This document shows, in pieces, positions 10,236 through 21,900 of a stretch of DNA of 64,000 nucleotides. This DNA comes from Sphagnum compactum (Eukaryota; Bryophyta; Sphagnopsida; Sphagnales): NCBI GenBank assembly GCA_965153455.1, contig OZ234498.1, positions 4,464,001-4,528,000 on the forward strand. The letters are read 5' to 3'. A program made the position numbers and the translations under genes. Under the pieces are notes generated by a model that did not search any database, had not been told where the DNA came from, and worked only from the letters and a program-made list of their open reading frames with translations. Numbering within the stretch: position 1 is the first letter of the stretch; every line of letters begins with the position of its first letter.

Positions 10236-13200
10236 ATGGAGCTTTTTCGTGAGATTTCGTTACGGTAAGTGCACTTTGAACATATGGTGAAAGTGAAAAG
10301 TCTTTATAGACTTATAGACCTCTCTCAACCAGCCATATCTTCATTGCGTTGCAGGAAAACTTCATGTTGTTGATGTGGGCTAACTAGCTACTACCTCAAT
10401 CCAAACATGTTGCTCTGGTTTCGTACACTCGCATCTGCTGGATTGACTCTCAATTTTGATACAGGCGTGGTGAGCGTATGGGAGTGCCAATTGTCGAGAT
10501 TGTGCTGCCAAATGAGCAAGAGCGCCTTCAGATCCTGAGCATCCACTCTGACAACATGAAGGAGAACTCATTTCTTTGTGCTGACGAACTTAGCTTGGAA
10601 GAACTTGGTACTCTGCTCCTCTGTTGTTCCCCCTAGCAATATCGAGTGTGAGTTGGAGTTCTAATGCGTTGCTTTCCTCTAGCACATCCTGAAGGAATAA
10701 TTCTTAGAATAAAGATAACGAGCTGAAATTCAGAGGTTATGTTGTTGTTAGGACTTCGGGTGAATGCAAGGTAAAATGGTTCACTTTTGTGGGTTGTTCT
10801 TTTAAAATTTTCAAACTGAAAAATGATATCAGCTTTTGTTAACATAAGCGTTCATATAGATTTGTGAGAATTTTGAGATGATTTATTAGAACATTTATTA
10901 GTCAAAGACTACGATAATGATATTTTTAAAAGTAACAAACATGTTCATTTGAAAAAAAATTATGAATTTCCTAAGGATTTGTAAGGAGTTCTAAATTGTC
11001 CAAAAGTGAGCCACCCTATCTTCCATTTATCATTCTGTACTTTGTGCAATCTCTTTGTAAAGAACGGTGAGCCGATTACTGAGCATTGTGGTTTATACAG
11101 CATCACGAACAAAGAATTTCAATCGAGCAGAATTGGAAGCATTGGTGGAGAGTGCAAAACAATTTGCTGTCATCAGGTCATGGTACATACATTCCAAGTC
11201 CTATCCTTTTCCCACCAGTGACATTTTGGGGAATTCAGAGTATGTGAAATTTGAGAGTGCAATGTCCGAGCACATTTGGCTTCTTAAATGTATCAGCAAC
11301 CCAAGCAAGTGTAATTGATTGTGTAACCAGCTGTGAAGTCCTAAGATGATTCTTGCAGCGATGCAAATCATCTTAGGACTTCACAGCTGGTTGCACAGTC
11401 TGCAAGAATGTCATGCACATGCTGAAAGGGTAACAATGTCAAGAAGCAAGAAATCAAAAGGTGCAGATACTCTTTCTATTCATGAAGTTGCTTTCTATTC
11501 TACTAATCGCAGTTACTCCTTTGTGAATTATTCAGGCAAAATTCTGACAGCATCAAAGTGACCATGAATGATTTCTTGGAAGCTCTTGATAAGGTGAAAC
11601 CTGCATTTGATGATGCCATCAGCGCTCTTGAGTTGTTCAGGTTCATCTGCTATTCCCATTCTCTTGCAACTTCTTTTCTGAGCACAGTTTTGTGTTGACA
11701 GCCAGTAATGACTAGAGTCCTTGTGATAGCATTCTGCTTTGTCTTTGGTGTGAGCATGTCATGCAAATGTAACAGCAGTACACCTTGCAAGGATACTCAT
11801 TCAGTTCCAGCATCACAGACCACATGGGATCCTGGATTGTGGAGAGCGACATGCACATGCGCTAGCGACTGCCAAAACTTTTGTGGAGCAATTGAAGGAA
11901 AGTGGGAGAACTACTCTGCTCACATGCCTCCTGGAAGGGCCTCATGGCAGGTACATGCTAGATTTTTTGGATGCAGTCCTTTCATTACAGCATAACAGGC
12001 TGGAAGACATTCATGCTACATTGTCCCATGCTGGTGTTTTGCTCAACCATGTGTGAAGGACCAAGGGCACATTCACTTCTGTTGCATTCTCTTCTCATTG
12101 TATCTTTTGTTGAAGCAAATGACACAAGTTGCACACGTGAAGAGGTATTTCTGGTTGTGTAGAGTTCATCATGCTATCAGAGCAAGTCATCACAATTCTC
12201 TATTCAACATAAGGAGGACTTTGACTTTATCAATTTCCTTTCTTGCATGCAGTGGGAAGACAGCGTTGGCAGCAACAATTGGAATTGACATTGGTTTTCC
12301 ATTCGTTAAGATTGTGAGATCAGTTTAAACTGTGCCTTTCATCCATTTTTGAGGTCTAGGTTCCTGGACTGATCACTCTGTTCTCTGCATCTTCCAACCT
12401 TATCTCGAGTTCCATCTTGCCCCTATAGTATTTGTGTGTCTACATATTTATGAAGGAAAATTGAGAGAGGCTTTTCATTTGTGCTGTGGCTGCTCTAAGT
12501 ATTGGGTTTTCTGCACAGGTGTCTGCTGAGAACATGATTGGCCTTTTAGAGTACAGAAAGTGTGCTCTCATTACCAAGGTAGCTGCAAGCACCTACAACT
12601 CTTAGAGATTACAGATTTCTGCTGTGTTACTAGGTCTGGACTTGGAATTTCTCATTGGGGTATAATTTTAGTATTTTTGAAACAGAATTTCATGCAGTTT
12701 TGAGGAGAGAAGTTGTAATCCCAGATTTGCAACCTTGCATTTATCTTGTACAGCACCCATTTCTGTTCAAGAAATGTTAGGGTTTAATCTTGTCAGGAGG
12801 GTCCTACCTGCAGTGGAACATAAGAGTCTGAATACATGAGAAAGCTTGACAATATGAAAGAGCTTTGGGTACCAACCAAATAATTCTGGATTTTATTTGA
12901 GCTCCATTGAAAGAAGTTTGTTGAGTGATATTGAGAGTTGCCTCAGATTAGAGCTGATATTGAAATTGAGTGTCAATGACAGGTTTTTGATGATGCATGC
13001 AAGTCTCCTCGAAGTGTTATCATCCTGGATGACATTGAAAGGTGGGAAGTCTTTAGCTGTCCTCACATCAGTTGTTCATTCCATTAGAGCATTATTTGCT
13101 CAGATTGATCTCAAGGCTATTTGTGTTGCATATGTTTGTGCTCAAATCGATGAGCAGTGAAGAGTTAATTCTTTGTTTTCCAGCATCATGTTTAGCATAT

Positions 13201-14582
13201 AGTCAGTATCCTGGCTCAAAAGGTTTTCTCATTTCTCAGACTGCATAGATGTGTGCCAGATTTCTTTCATTATTAGAGACATCGATTGCAATCCACCAAG
13301 GTTAGTTTATGCAGAGCCAACCAATTCATGTAATCTTAAGAGACTCTAAAGAAATGCATGTCTTCTGTGAATACTTGAAGAGTCATAAGCTCTGATATAT
13401 TTGTTGAGCTGAGCAGGTTGCTGGGCTATCTCCATATTGGAAGCTTCTCCAGTAGGGTTTTGGAAACCATCATTCATCTTCTCCAAAGGACTCCTCCACA
13501 GGTTACAAAAACTTCTTGTACCCTTAGTTGACATCAATAAATATGTCAGGTTATTGACATATTTATTTTTTCAACAAGAAATTGCAGTCATTTAGAGTTT
13601 GTTGGATGCTCTACCAGCTCTTTGATGATTGGCAGGGAAGCAAACTGTTGGTGATAGGAACCAGCAGCATTGCTGTGGAGGACCTTAAGTTAATGAAGCT
13701 TCTCAATGCTTTTAATGTCCATCTTAATGTGCCAACTTTGAGCCCCACAGATATGAGACAGGTAGTTCTTTTTCTGTTGGCAATAAGGTGCTCCAAGTTG
13801 CTCTTGAACATCAGTTTTGTTCACATTGATTATAGATTTGTTTGCTGATACTTTTTGCAGTGCCTCAAGAATGCCCGGCTCTATTCAAATCATATTATCT
13901 GTAGAAAGTTCATGAACTAAAAGCCTGTAGATTGTTGTTTTTCCTAGTGAATGTCAAAGTTAGACTGAGAAGGAGCCATGTCCTTATTTACCATGACCCT
14001 TCAGAGAAGAGAAATGTTTTTCAGTGTCTTGTACTCCCTCAATGCTCTTTGCTCATCGCCTCCTTTAATCAGTGAGACTGTGGTTTCTAGCATTGCACAA
14101 GGAATTGCAACTTGGTTTTAGTGCAGCAGATACATGCGTTGGTAATATGAGCTCTCATATTCACCTTCATGCTGCAGGTGCTGGAACCACTTGATGTCTT
14201 TGATTCAGCAGACATCAACAATGCTATAACAGCTCTGGATGCAGAGGTGCATGCTCTCATTTTTCCATTTTGGGTGGTATGGAATTTGTGAAATATCTCA
14301 AGTGAGTCTGTTTAGTTTTGCATTTGAAATCTGCTGCTTGTCCAGAAACCTGCACACACTTCTCCAATGTTGCCACCTACTTGCCAGTTGCTTATTTCAA
14401 GATTTCTGAGTTAGTGAATTTTTACCTGTTTTCAGATTCCAATCAAGAGATTGTTAATGATGATTAACATGGCACAACGTGGGGGCAAAGGAGCACATGT
14501 GTCCAAAGGCCATCAGAAAATCCAGCTCAGTTACTTCTACAAGTGCCTCCAGATGACCAATACCTTCTCAAACAGCTCTTAG
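10236..14582 (+). CDS. Truncated NSF-like ATPase: end of D1 plus D2
   Basis: A paralogue of the NSF gene at 15,980-24,335. Twelve exons join without stop or frameshift: 10236-10264, 10465-10607, 11101-11176, 11536-11640, 11819-11950, 12253-12313, 12519-12578, 12983-13041, 13417-13501, 13636-13761, 14178-14246, 14436-14582. The total is 1,092 nt, 363 residues, with GT-AG sites and phases matching the parent. Residues 1-~57 correspond to the last part of D1 (from LNNILLI just upstream of the ATG), then the D1 helical lid, then all of D2. The D2 Walker A is GPHGSGKT (158-165; parent GPSGSGKT) and Walker B is VIILDDIE. The SNAP-binding N domain and the D1 nucleotide site are absent. Ten codons are missing in frame from the D1-D2 linker region at 11,536. 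In NSF, D2 holds the hexamer together, so this protein might join or disturb NSF hexamers (inference). An upstream in-frame TAG near 10,126 makes the 10,236 ATG the first available, but an unseen 5' exon is possible. A slowly decaying pseudogene is the alternative. Confidence 0.72.
11317..11400 (+). ncRNA. Long near-perfect foldback in an intron (miRNA-precursor-like)
   Basis: Bases 11,317-11,350 pair with 11,367-11,400: 34 pairs, with only two T-G positions (11,319 and 11,324) and no mismatch. A further 5-bp stem (TTGCA/TGCAA) follows after a 2-base bulge, closed by a GCGA loop. The arms contain AGCTGTGAAGTCCTAAGATG and its complement. It lies in the third intron of the NSF-like gene, and the corresponding intron of the full NSF gene has no such foldback. 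The fold would suit a young plant MIRNA or siRNA hairpin; a small foldback transposon is the other reading. I do not recognise a known miRNA in the arms. Confidence 0.55.
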
Positions 14583-15979
14583 GTGTTCACAATGGCCACA
14601 CAGAGCATTCATACCTTCATGTTTGAGGAATAAACCAGGAGATCATATGCCAGGCCCCAAGACTTCTTAATTTATTAGTTTACTTCTGATCTTCTAAAAT
14701 GGTATGAATGTGTGGACATTAGATTTAAGAAGAATTGGGTTATGTGTGGATATTTCAATATAGCTAAAATCAGGCCAGACATCTTATATGCATTACAGGC
14801 TGCAACATTGACCAATTTTTATATAATCACTCTATTCATTTGATTTGTGACAGATTTGCAACTGTTTTATGCAAATAGGCAAGCACCCATTAAAGGTTTG
14901 GTGCAGTGTTGGGCGGTTCTTCGCTATAACCTCAGGTTCTGGTTTTTGACAAAAAATCAAAACTAAAAATCCCTGTTTCCAGGTCTTTCTTTAAAATTGG
15001 AATAAAATAACCACTGGTTCCAGGTTTTGAAAAAATTCAAAGAACCAGCAGGTTTCTTGTAAAAGCTGGCAGTCCAGGGTAGGTTCTTTGACGATCATTT
15101 TTTGGTTATGGGTCAAAATCGGTTCTTTGATTGTTTGAGAACCACCAATGAAGGTCCATAGACTCAACCATTACCACCCAGTTCTTTCTCTGGAAAAAGA
15201 GAAGATTGCCCTCTAACCAAATACCTCATAGCAAATAATAAACCTTGCATTCCAACACTGAGCAGGTTATAGACGTGAAGTGATACATAGTACAGCAAAA
15301 TTATAAACCTTGCACTGCCATGTTGAGCAGGTTGTGGATGTAAGTGATATGTAGTAGGGCAGCTCTCACCAATTACCTAGTCCACAATGGTTGCATGGAA
15401 GATACAAAGAGACTTCTTTGACAAACGTTCATCATAGAAATCCAAGATTGCTTAATGGAGGTGAAAACCTTTCCATCCAGTCCATGCTTCTCAACAGTAG
15501 CCAAGTAATGCTCCAGTGTTACTGGGCAGGCTATAAAGCTGAACTGAATGGATGGGAACCATTTATGCATATAACAGTGCTTTCCTCAAATGTTGTGCCT
15601 TGTTTCTCATACTTGTGAGCTAGGTACCTTCTTAGCTCCAGACTTTGTAGGTGTGCTCCTGAATCAACATCATCAAATGTAGCACCTTTGAAGTGCTTGC
15701 TAATTACATCAAAAGAAGATAATGGAACTCATAACTTGGAGAAAATAATTACATTGAATTGGTAAATATCGCAGCCTATAAGGCATAGAAGAATAACTGA
15801 CCCCATTCTTTTAAATCTAATGTCCATATTTTCATGGTGAACAGAGAAGCTGAAAAGTATGCTAAAAAAAGTTGAACATCAGGGTCTTGAATAAGACCTT
15901 CTGGCCTATTCATCAATGAGATAATGTTTTCTGGGTAGCAGTGAGAAAAATCCTAACATTTGAGAAGGCGTTCAAGTAC
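14583..15979. other. Spacer between the two convergent NSF genes
   Basis: No supported gene. It must hold the 3' UTRs and poly(A) signals of both genes (AT-rich stretches such as aataaa-like words near 14,630 and 15,000). The region 14,900-15,150 repeats words such as ggttc, ccaggt and ttttgaaaa in a loose, low-copy way. A 65-codon minus ORF at 15,373-15,570 has no recognisable motif. This is where readthrough from either gene would become antisense to the other. Confidence 0.55.
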
Positions 15980-18900
15980 TCATATATTGATGCCATGCAG
16001 GCACTCATAGAAGTAATCAAGTTTGATTTTCTCCTTGCCTTCATGCTCCTGATGGCCTTCATACTCCTGATTGCCTTCATACTCCTGATGGTCTGATACT
16101 CCTTTGTCCCCACCTTGCGCTGCCATCTCTATCAGCATTAACAATCTCTTTATTGGAATCTGCGAACAGAAATACAGATACAAGCAATCAGCAATTTGGT
16201 GGCAAGATTGGAAACGTATGTGCAAGCCTCACTCAGTAAGACAAAATACTTCAAATGCAAAATCAAACAGACTTGTGAGCCAAAATGTAAGAATGACCAA
16301 TGAGCACCAACCTCCTGGCCTAGAGCTGTTACAGCATCATCAATGTCTGCTGGATCAAATACCTCAATTTCTTCCAGCACCTGCAACATGAAGCCAAGCA
16401 CAAGAGCTCATTTCTACTGATGCATATACCTAACTGCTGAACTGAAACCACATCACAACCACTTGTGCAATGCTAGCAAGTTTACAGATGCAAGAAAGCT
16501 TTGAGCACTGAGCATGAGGAACTACAAGACTTTATGAAGAACAGTACTCTGTCAAGGGCTATGATATGCATGGTGGATCCTTTTCAATCTAACTTTGAGA
16601 TTCACTAGACTATTCGTTTGCTACAATCTACAGGAATTTTGGACAATGAAATTTCTGCAGCTGGACGATTCAATCACAGTCAGGCGATTGAGGGTTTTTC
16701 AGCAAATCAATCCACAACCAATGTGAAAACCATGGTGTGCATGGTACTTGGAGCATGTTGTGGTCAACAAAAAACTACCTGTTTCATGTCTGAGGGCTTC
16801 AAATTGGGCACATTAAGATGGACATTGAAAGTGTCAAGAAGGCTCATTGACTCTAGAATCTTGTCCTCCACACTGCTGGTTCCTATCACCAACAGTTTCC
16901 TTCCCTGCCAAACATCAAAGAGCTGGTAAAACATCCAGAATATTCCAAATTAGCTGCAATTTGGTTATTGATAGATTTGCCTATGTTTGACAACCTGATT
17001 ACAATAGGTGGTACAAGTAGTTTTCTGTAACCTTTGGAGGAATCCTTTTGAGAAGGACAAGGATGGTTTGCAGAATAACATTTGAGAAACGTGGTCCAAT
17101 AGAGACAAACTCGAGCAACCTGCACACAAGTCGCCAAATACACATCTGACCATAATGACTCTTCAAGTTTTTCACAGAGCACAGAAAACATACATTTCAT
17201 TGCAGTCTCTTGAAGATAATGTGCATTGGTCAGCTGAGTGCAATATCCCTAAAGAAAACTGACGAACATCTATGCAGTTTGAGACACAAGAAAAACTCTT
17301 TTGCAAGCATAGTGACCATGCTAACCATGATGTGGAACGTACCAGAATTAACTTGTCACTGCTCATGAATCAATTTGAGGACAAATATGTGCAGTACGAG
17401 TAGCACTTAAGATCATTCAGAGCAAAAATATGGCATTCATAAGAACCGCTGATGTGAGGACAGCTAAAGAATTACCCACCTTTCAATATCATCCAGGATG
17501 ATAATACTTAGAGGAGACTTGTACGCATCTTCAAAAACCTAGTCATTGACACCAAATTTCAGAATCAGCCATCATCTGAAATAATGCTCATACCACGCAT
17601 CAAACTCCTTTCCACAAAGTTCAATTATAATCTACAGTCACACGATTGGTACCCAAGGTCTTTTACATTCCAAGCTCTCTCAAGTATTCAAACTCTTATG
17701 TTATAGACCGGTTTTACAACCTTTCCCCCTTAATTGCACAAAGGTCTGTTTCAGAAGTACTGAAACATATACCACATTGAAAAAACAGCAAGTCCAGAAG
17801 TTTTAACACAGCTTAGCAGAAATTTCTCATCTCTAAACTTGAAGGTGGTTGAAGTTACCTTGGTTATCATAGCACACTTTGTGGACTCTTGAAGGCCAAT
17901 CATGTTCTCAGCAGACACCTGTGAGAAACTGTAGTCAATTTCTATTCAAGCACAAAGAAAGCATCCTTTCCATTTTCATTATAGACAGGTAAACCCACAA
18001 ATACGACATGCGCGCAAAGTTGAAACTCAAGAGAAAGTCAGAAGACACAATAACACCTTCTGCATGGAGGCCTCATGTAATCAAGCACTCTAGACGTCAA
18101 CAATGGACAAAAGGCACAGGAAAAACAGATCTCACAATCTTAATAAATGGAAAACCACTATCAATTCCAATGCTTGCTGCCAATGCTGTCTTCCCACTGC
18201 AGGCAAGAAAGAAAATAGGTGCGGTTAAAAGTCACTCCCTATGTTGGAACTGAAAAATTGTCAAGACTTGGTCTGATAACATGATGATATCTACACAACC
18301 AGAAACACCTTTCACATCCCCAAAATGTGCAACCTGCATTTGAACAAAAGATACAGCAAGGAGATAATGCAACAGAGCACCATGGTTGAGCAAAGCACCA
18401 GCATGGGACGATGTAGCATCTGCACTTAGCATGGAAGTCTTGCAGCCTGTCCTGCTGCTAAGAAAAGGACTGCATAGGAAAAAGAGCACTATACCTGCCA
18501 CTAGGCCCTTCGAGAAGGCATGTGAGCAGAGGAGTTCTCTCGCTTTTCTTCACTTGCTCCACAAAAGTTTTTACAGTTTCTAGTACATGTGCATGTCTTG
18601 TTCCACAATTCAGCATCCCATTCAATCTGTGCTGCCAAAACTGAATGGTTAACCTTCAAGATGTACTACAGTGACATTTACATGACATGGGTCACACCAA
18701 AGACAAAAGCAGAAAGCTATCACAAGGACTTTAAATCTTTACTGGTAGTCCACAAAAAAAACCATTCAGAAAGAAAGGAAGTTCCCAGAAAAACAGGGCA
18801 AGAAGAGAGATGTACCTGCACATCTCAAGGGTGTTGATGGCTGCACCAAATGCAGGTTTCACCTCATCAAGAGCTGACAAGAAATCACTCTTGGTCACTT

Positions 18901-21900
18901 TGATGTTCTCCTCATCTATTTGCTTTGAAAGATCTGCAGGGTTCAATTGCCTGAAACATTTACAAACCCACAACTGGGCTTAGCAGAATAGACCGCAACT
19001 CATGAAGCACAAACAGTAACTGCACCAAGTTCTCATCCTTCTAAGCGTATTGATCCAGCAATGCAAAATTCTTAATACATCAAAGCTGGTCACAAAAACA
19101 TGTAAACTCCTAATTCCACTTGGTTGGGTTCATAGTACTGCTAAGAAGTAAGAGGTGTTTGGGCATTTGCATTCTCAATTTCCACATAATGCAGATTTCT
19201 CACTCATGGAAAAGAATACCACTTGAAAAGGATATCACCTGTTGAGAGCAAAAGATGTTGCACTTTTTACCAACCCTTCCAACTCTGCACCACTGAAATT
19301 CTTTGTCCTTGATGCTGCACAAACCAAAAGTGCTCAATAACCAGCTCACTATCCCCTGCAAAGGAACTGCACAAAAAATAGAGGCCTACAAAGAGAAGAT
19401 CCATCGGATTCCACGTTTCTTAACTTTAGTCTCAGAATTCCTTAAGGGTGTGCTAGCTGAAACAAAGTACATGTAGTCCATAAAAGCAAATGCACATACA
19501 CATGATATTGCTAGGGGGACCAATGGAGCAGTGTACCAAGTTCTTCCAAGCTAACATCAGCACTAAGAAATGAATTCTCCTTCATTTTGTTAGAGTGGAT
19601 GCTCAGGATCTGAATGCGCCCTTTCTCATCCGGTAGTCCAATCTCAATTTGCACTTCCATACGACCTGGCCTGTAACAAAATTTAGATTAAACCCAGCAC
19701 CAAATGCCATTGTACAAAGTCATCCATGGCAACATCTTTGAATTCAGGTAGATATTCACATCCATGTTCCATTCACGAAGCAGTTTTTCTGCATCACAGC
19801 AGTCACAAACTCTATAAAGTGTTGTCCTAGACTAACCCAAATTGAAACAAGTGCACTTACCGTAACAGAGCCTCATCTAGAAGGTCCTTTCTGTTAGTCA
19901 TTCCAATGAGCAAAATGTTGTTTAGAGCTTCAACACCGTCAATCTGTCCAGCAAGTCCAGGATTTCAACATTTGAGCTGATATTAATGCTCTGCCTTAAA
20001 CATTAGCAAGTTCCAACTCAGAACAAATAGCAAGCAAATAAAACAAGAGATCTTCGCAGGTCTGAGCTAGGTCTTGCCCCTGCCAGAACATAATGGAAAC
20101 ACTGATCCAGATTATTTAAGCGCACCTTAGTAAGAAGTTGATTAACAATGCTGTCATGCACTCCTGTACCATCTCTTGTAGACCCTCGAGTCTGAATCCA
20201 AAGGAAAATTTGTGTAGATCAGTATAGCCAAAAAAAATTTCTAGAGTACCAACTAGAAATGCCTGAAAATGTGTGCCATGAATTGGTGTCTGCAGTTGCC
20301 ATGACCTGTACTGTGCCATAGAATCAACCAAGACCATGCAGCAGGTGGTTGCTATTGACAGAAGTGTTGACCTTTGCAGACAACCAACATGCATAGAAAA
20401 TGAGATTTGGGTTGGGACACTATCACAGGAAGCCACATTCTACATTTTACTGCTGGAGACTATGGGATCCTTGAATTCAGAAAAACTTGTGAGCCGAACT
20501 GTAGGATAGGATAGAAAGCTCACGAGATCCTAGTCACACATCAGGAGACTCAAGATTGCAGTGGTGCTGTTTAGGGAGACTGCTGTTAGCAGTCCTGCTA
20601 CAGTTTCATCACTGCTCAAATGCTTTTAAAGGAGAAACACTAACTAAAAGCCTTGCATTGCAATTGCTCGTTGAACGTACCTTGCAAATGGCATCAATTT
20701 CATCGAAGATTATGATATGTAAATCACTCTGGTCCCCTGCCTTACACAAAAACCATGATTTCAGACAGAAAATGCAAAGACAAAAAAGTGTGCTATTTTA
20801 CAAGCACCCTTCCCCAGCACCTGAGCCCTGTTGAAGAGGGAAGCTTCAACTGGACATAACAGTGGCCAAGTTCCATTTGCAGAATCTTACACTGGAACAT
20901 CAAAGGATCCTTAGTTTTCACACTTTAGATCACCCATTGACATGCTTGCATGTAACAAGCCCCTGTTGTTGATCTAGTCTGTTCAAGGCCAGTGTGTGCA
21001 AAAACACTTGAGGCTAACACACATCTTCCAGAGAACAAAACTGTCTGACCATAAGGAAGCCTCATGGATTACAGAAAGGGAGGTTCAAAGATAACTCACC
21101 CTGAGCCTTCTGATCCTTTTCAGCATCTGCAAAAAGGTCTCGAACATTTTTCTCAGTCTCTCCCACAAACTTGCTGAGAACCTCAGGCCCATTTACAACC
21201 TGCATTCCATTGTTGGTTTGCCTTTTGAGTTCTGCTAATTGATATCCCCTGGATGTTGTCAGTGAGAGAACACTGGCAACATGAAGCCAGAAAAACAAGA
21301 GCCCATGATAAACTGTCTCTTGAATGACAAAAGCAGTAGCAGAGAACAAACTTTTTTAGTATGATCTGATTTAACAAGCAGTCAATCAAGCCAACTCTAC
21401 CTTGGGTTCACATCCATTCAGCATTTTCCCAATTTGTCGAGCAATGAGAGTCTTTCCCGTACCTGGGGGTCCAAATAGCAGGAGCCCCTTGACATGTGGA
21501 ATACCCAACCTACAAGCATCCACCATTTGGAAACCTGTTAGATAGTTTTCCATTGTTGGGTCTGTGGGTCGATCCAAGACACATCTGCAATCTGCAGCAC
21601 TCTGTACATGGATTGCAACTACATGATTCTGAGTTTGGGTGTGTAACTGCATCCATCCACAGATGCACACCTCAAAGTCATTAAGCTCATATCACTAGTG
21701 TTCACCACCCTGCTTCCTGAGAGCAATCCAATCTGAGAACAATGAATGGAAAGCCTTTCTGATGGAGGTTGATCACCAATTGCATTCTTCAACTCTGAAA
21801 CGCCAATGAGGTCAGACATGCAACAGTGCATGGATCATCTATATATAGAACCAAATGTTGTCCTCACTTTGAAATAATGTGAGGGGGGAAAACTCTTGAA

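Noticed and set aside
15373-15570. 65-codon minus-strand ORF between the NSF genes.
   Set aside because: No recognisable motif, no splice context, overlapped by an equally open plus-strand frame.
16104-16929. Plus-strand ORFs over the 3' exons of NSF.
   Set aside because: They are antisense shadows of NSF exons that read in frame on the minus strand.
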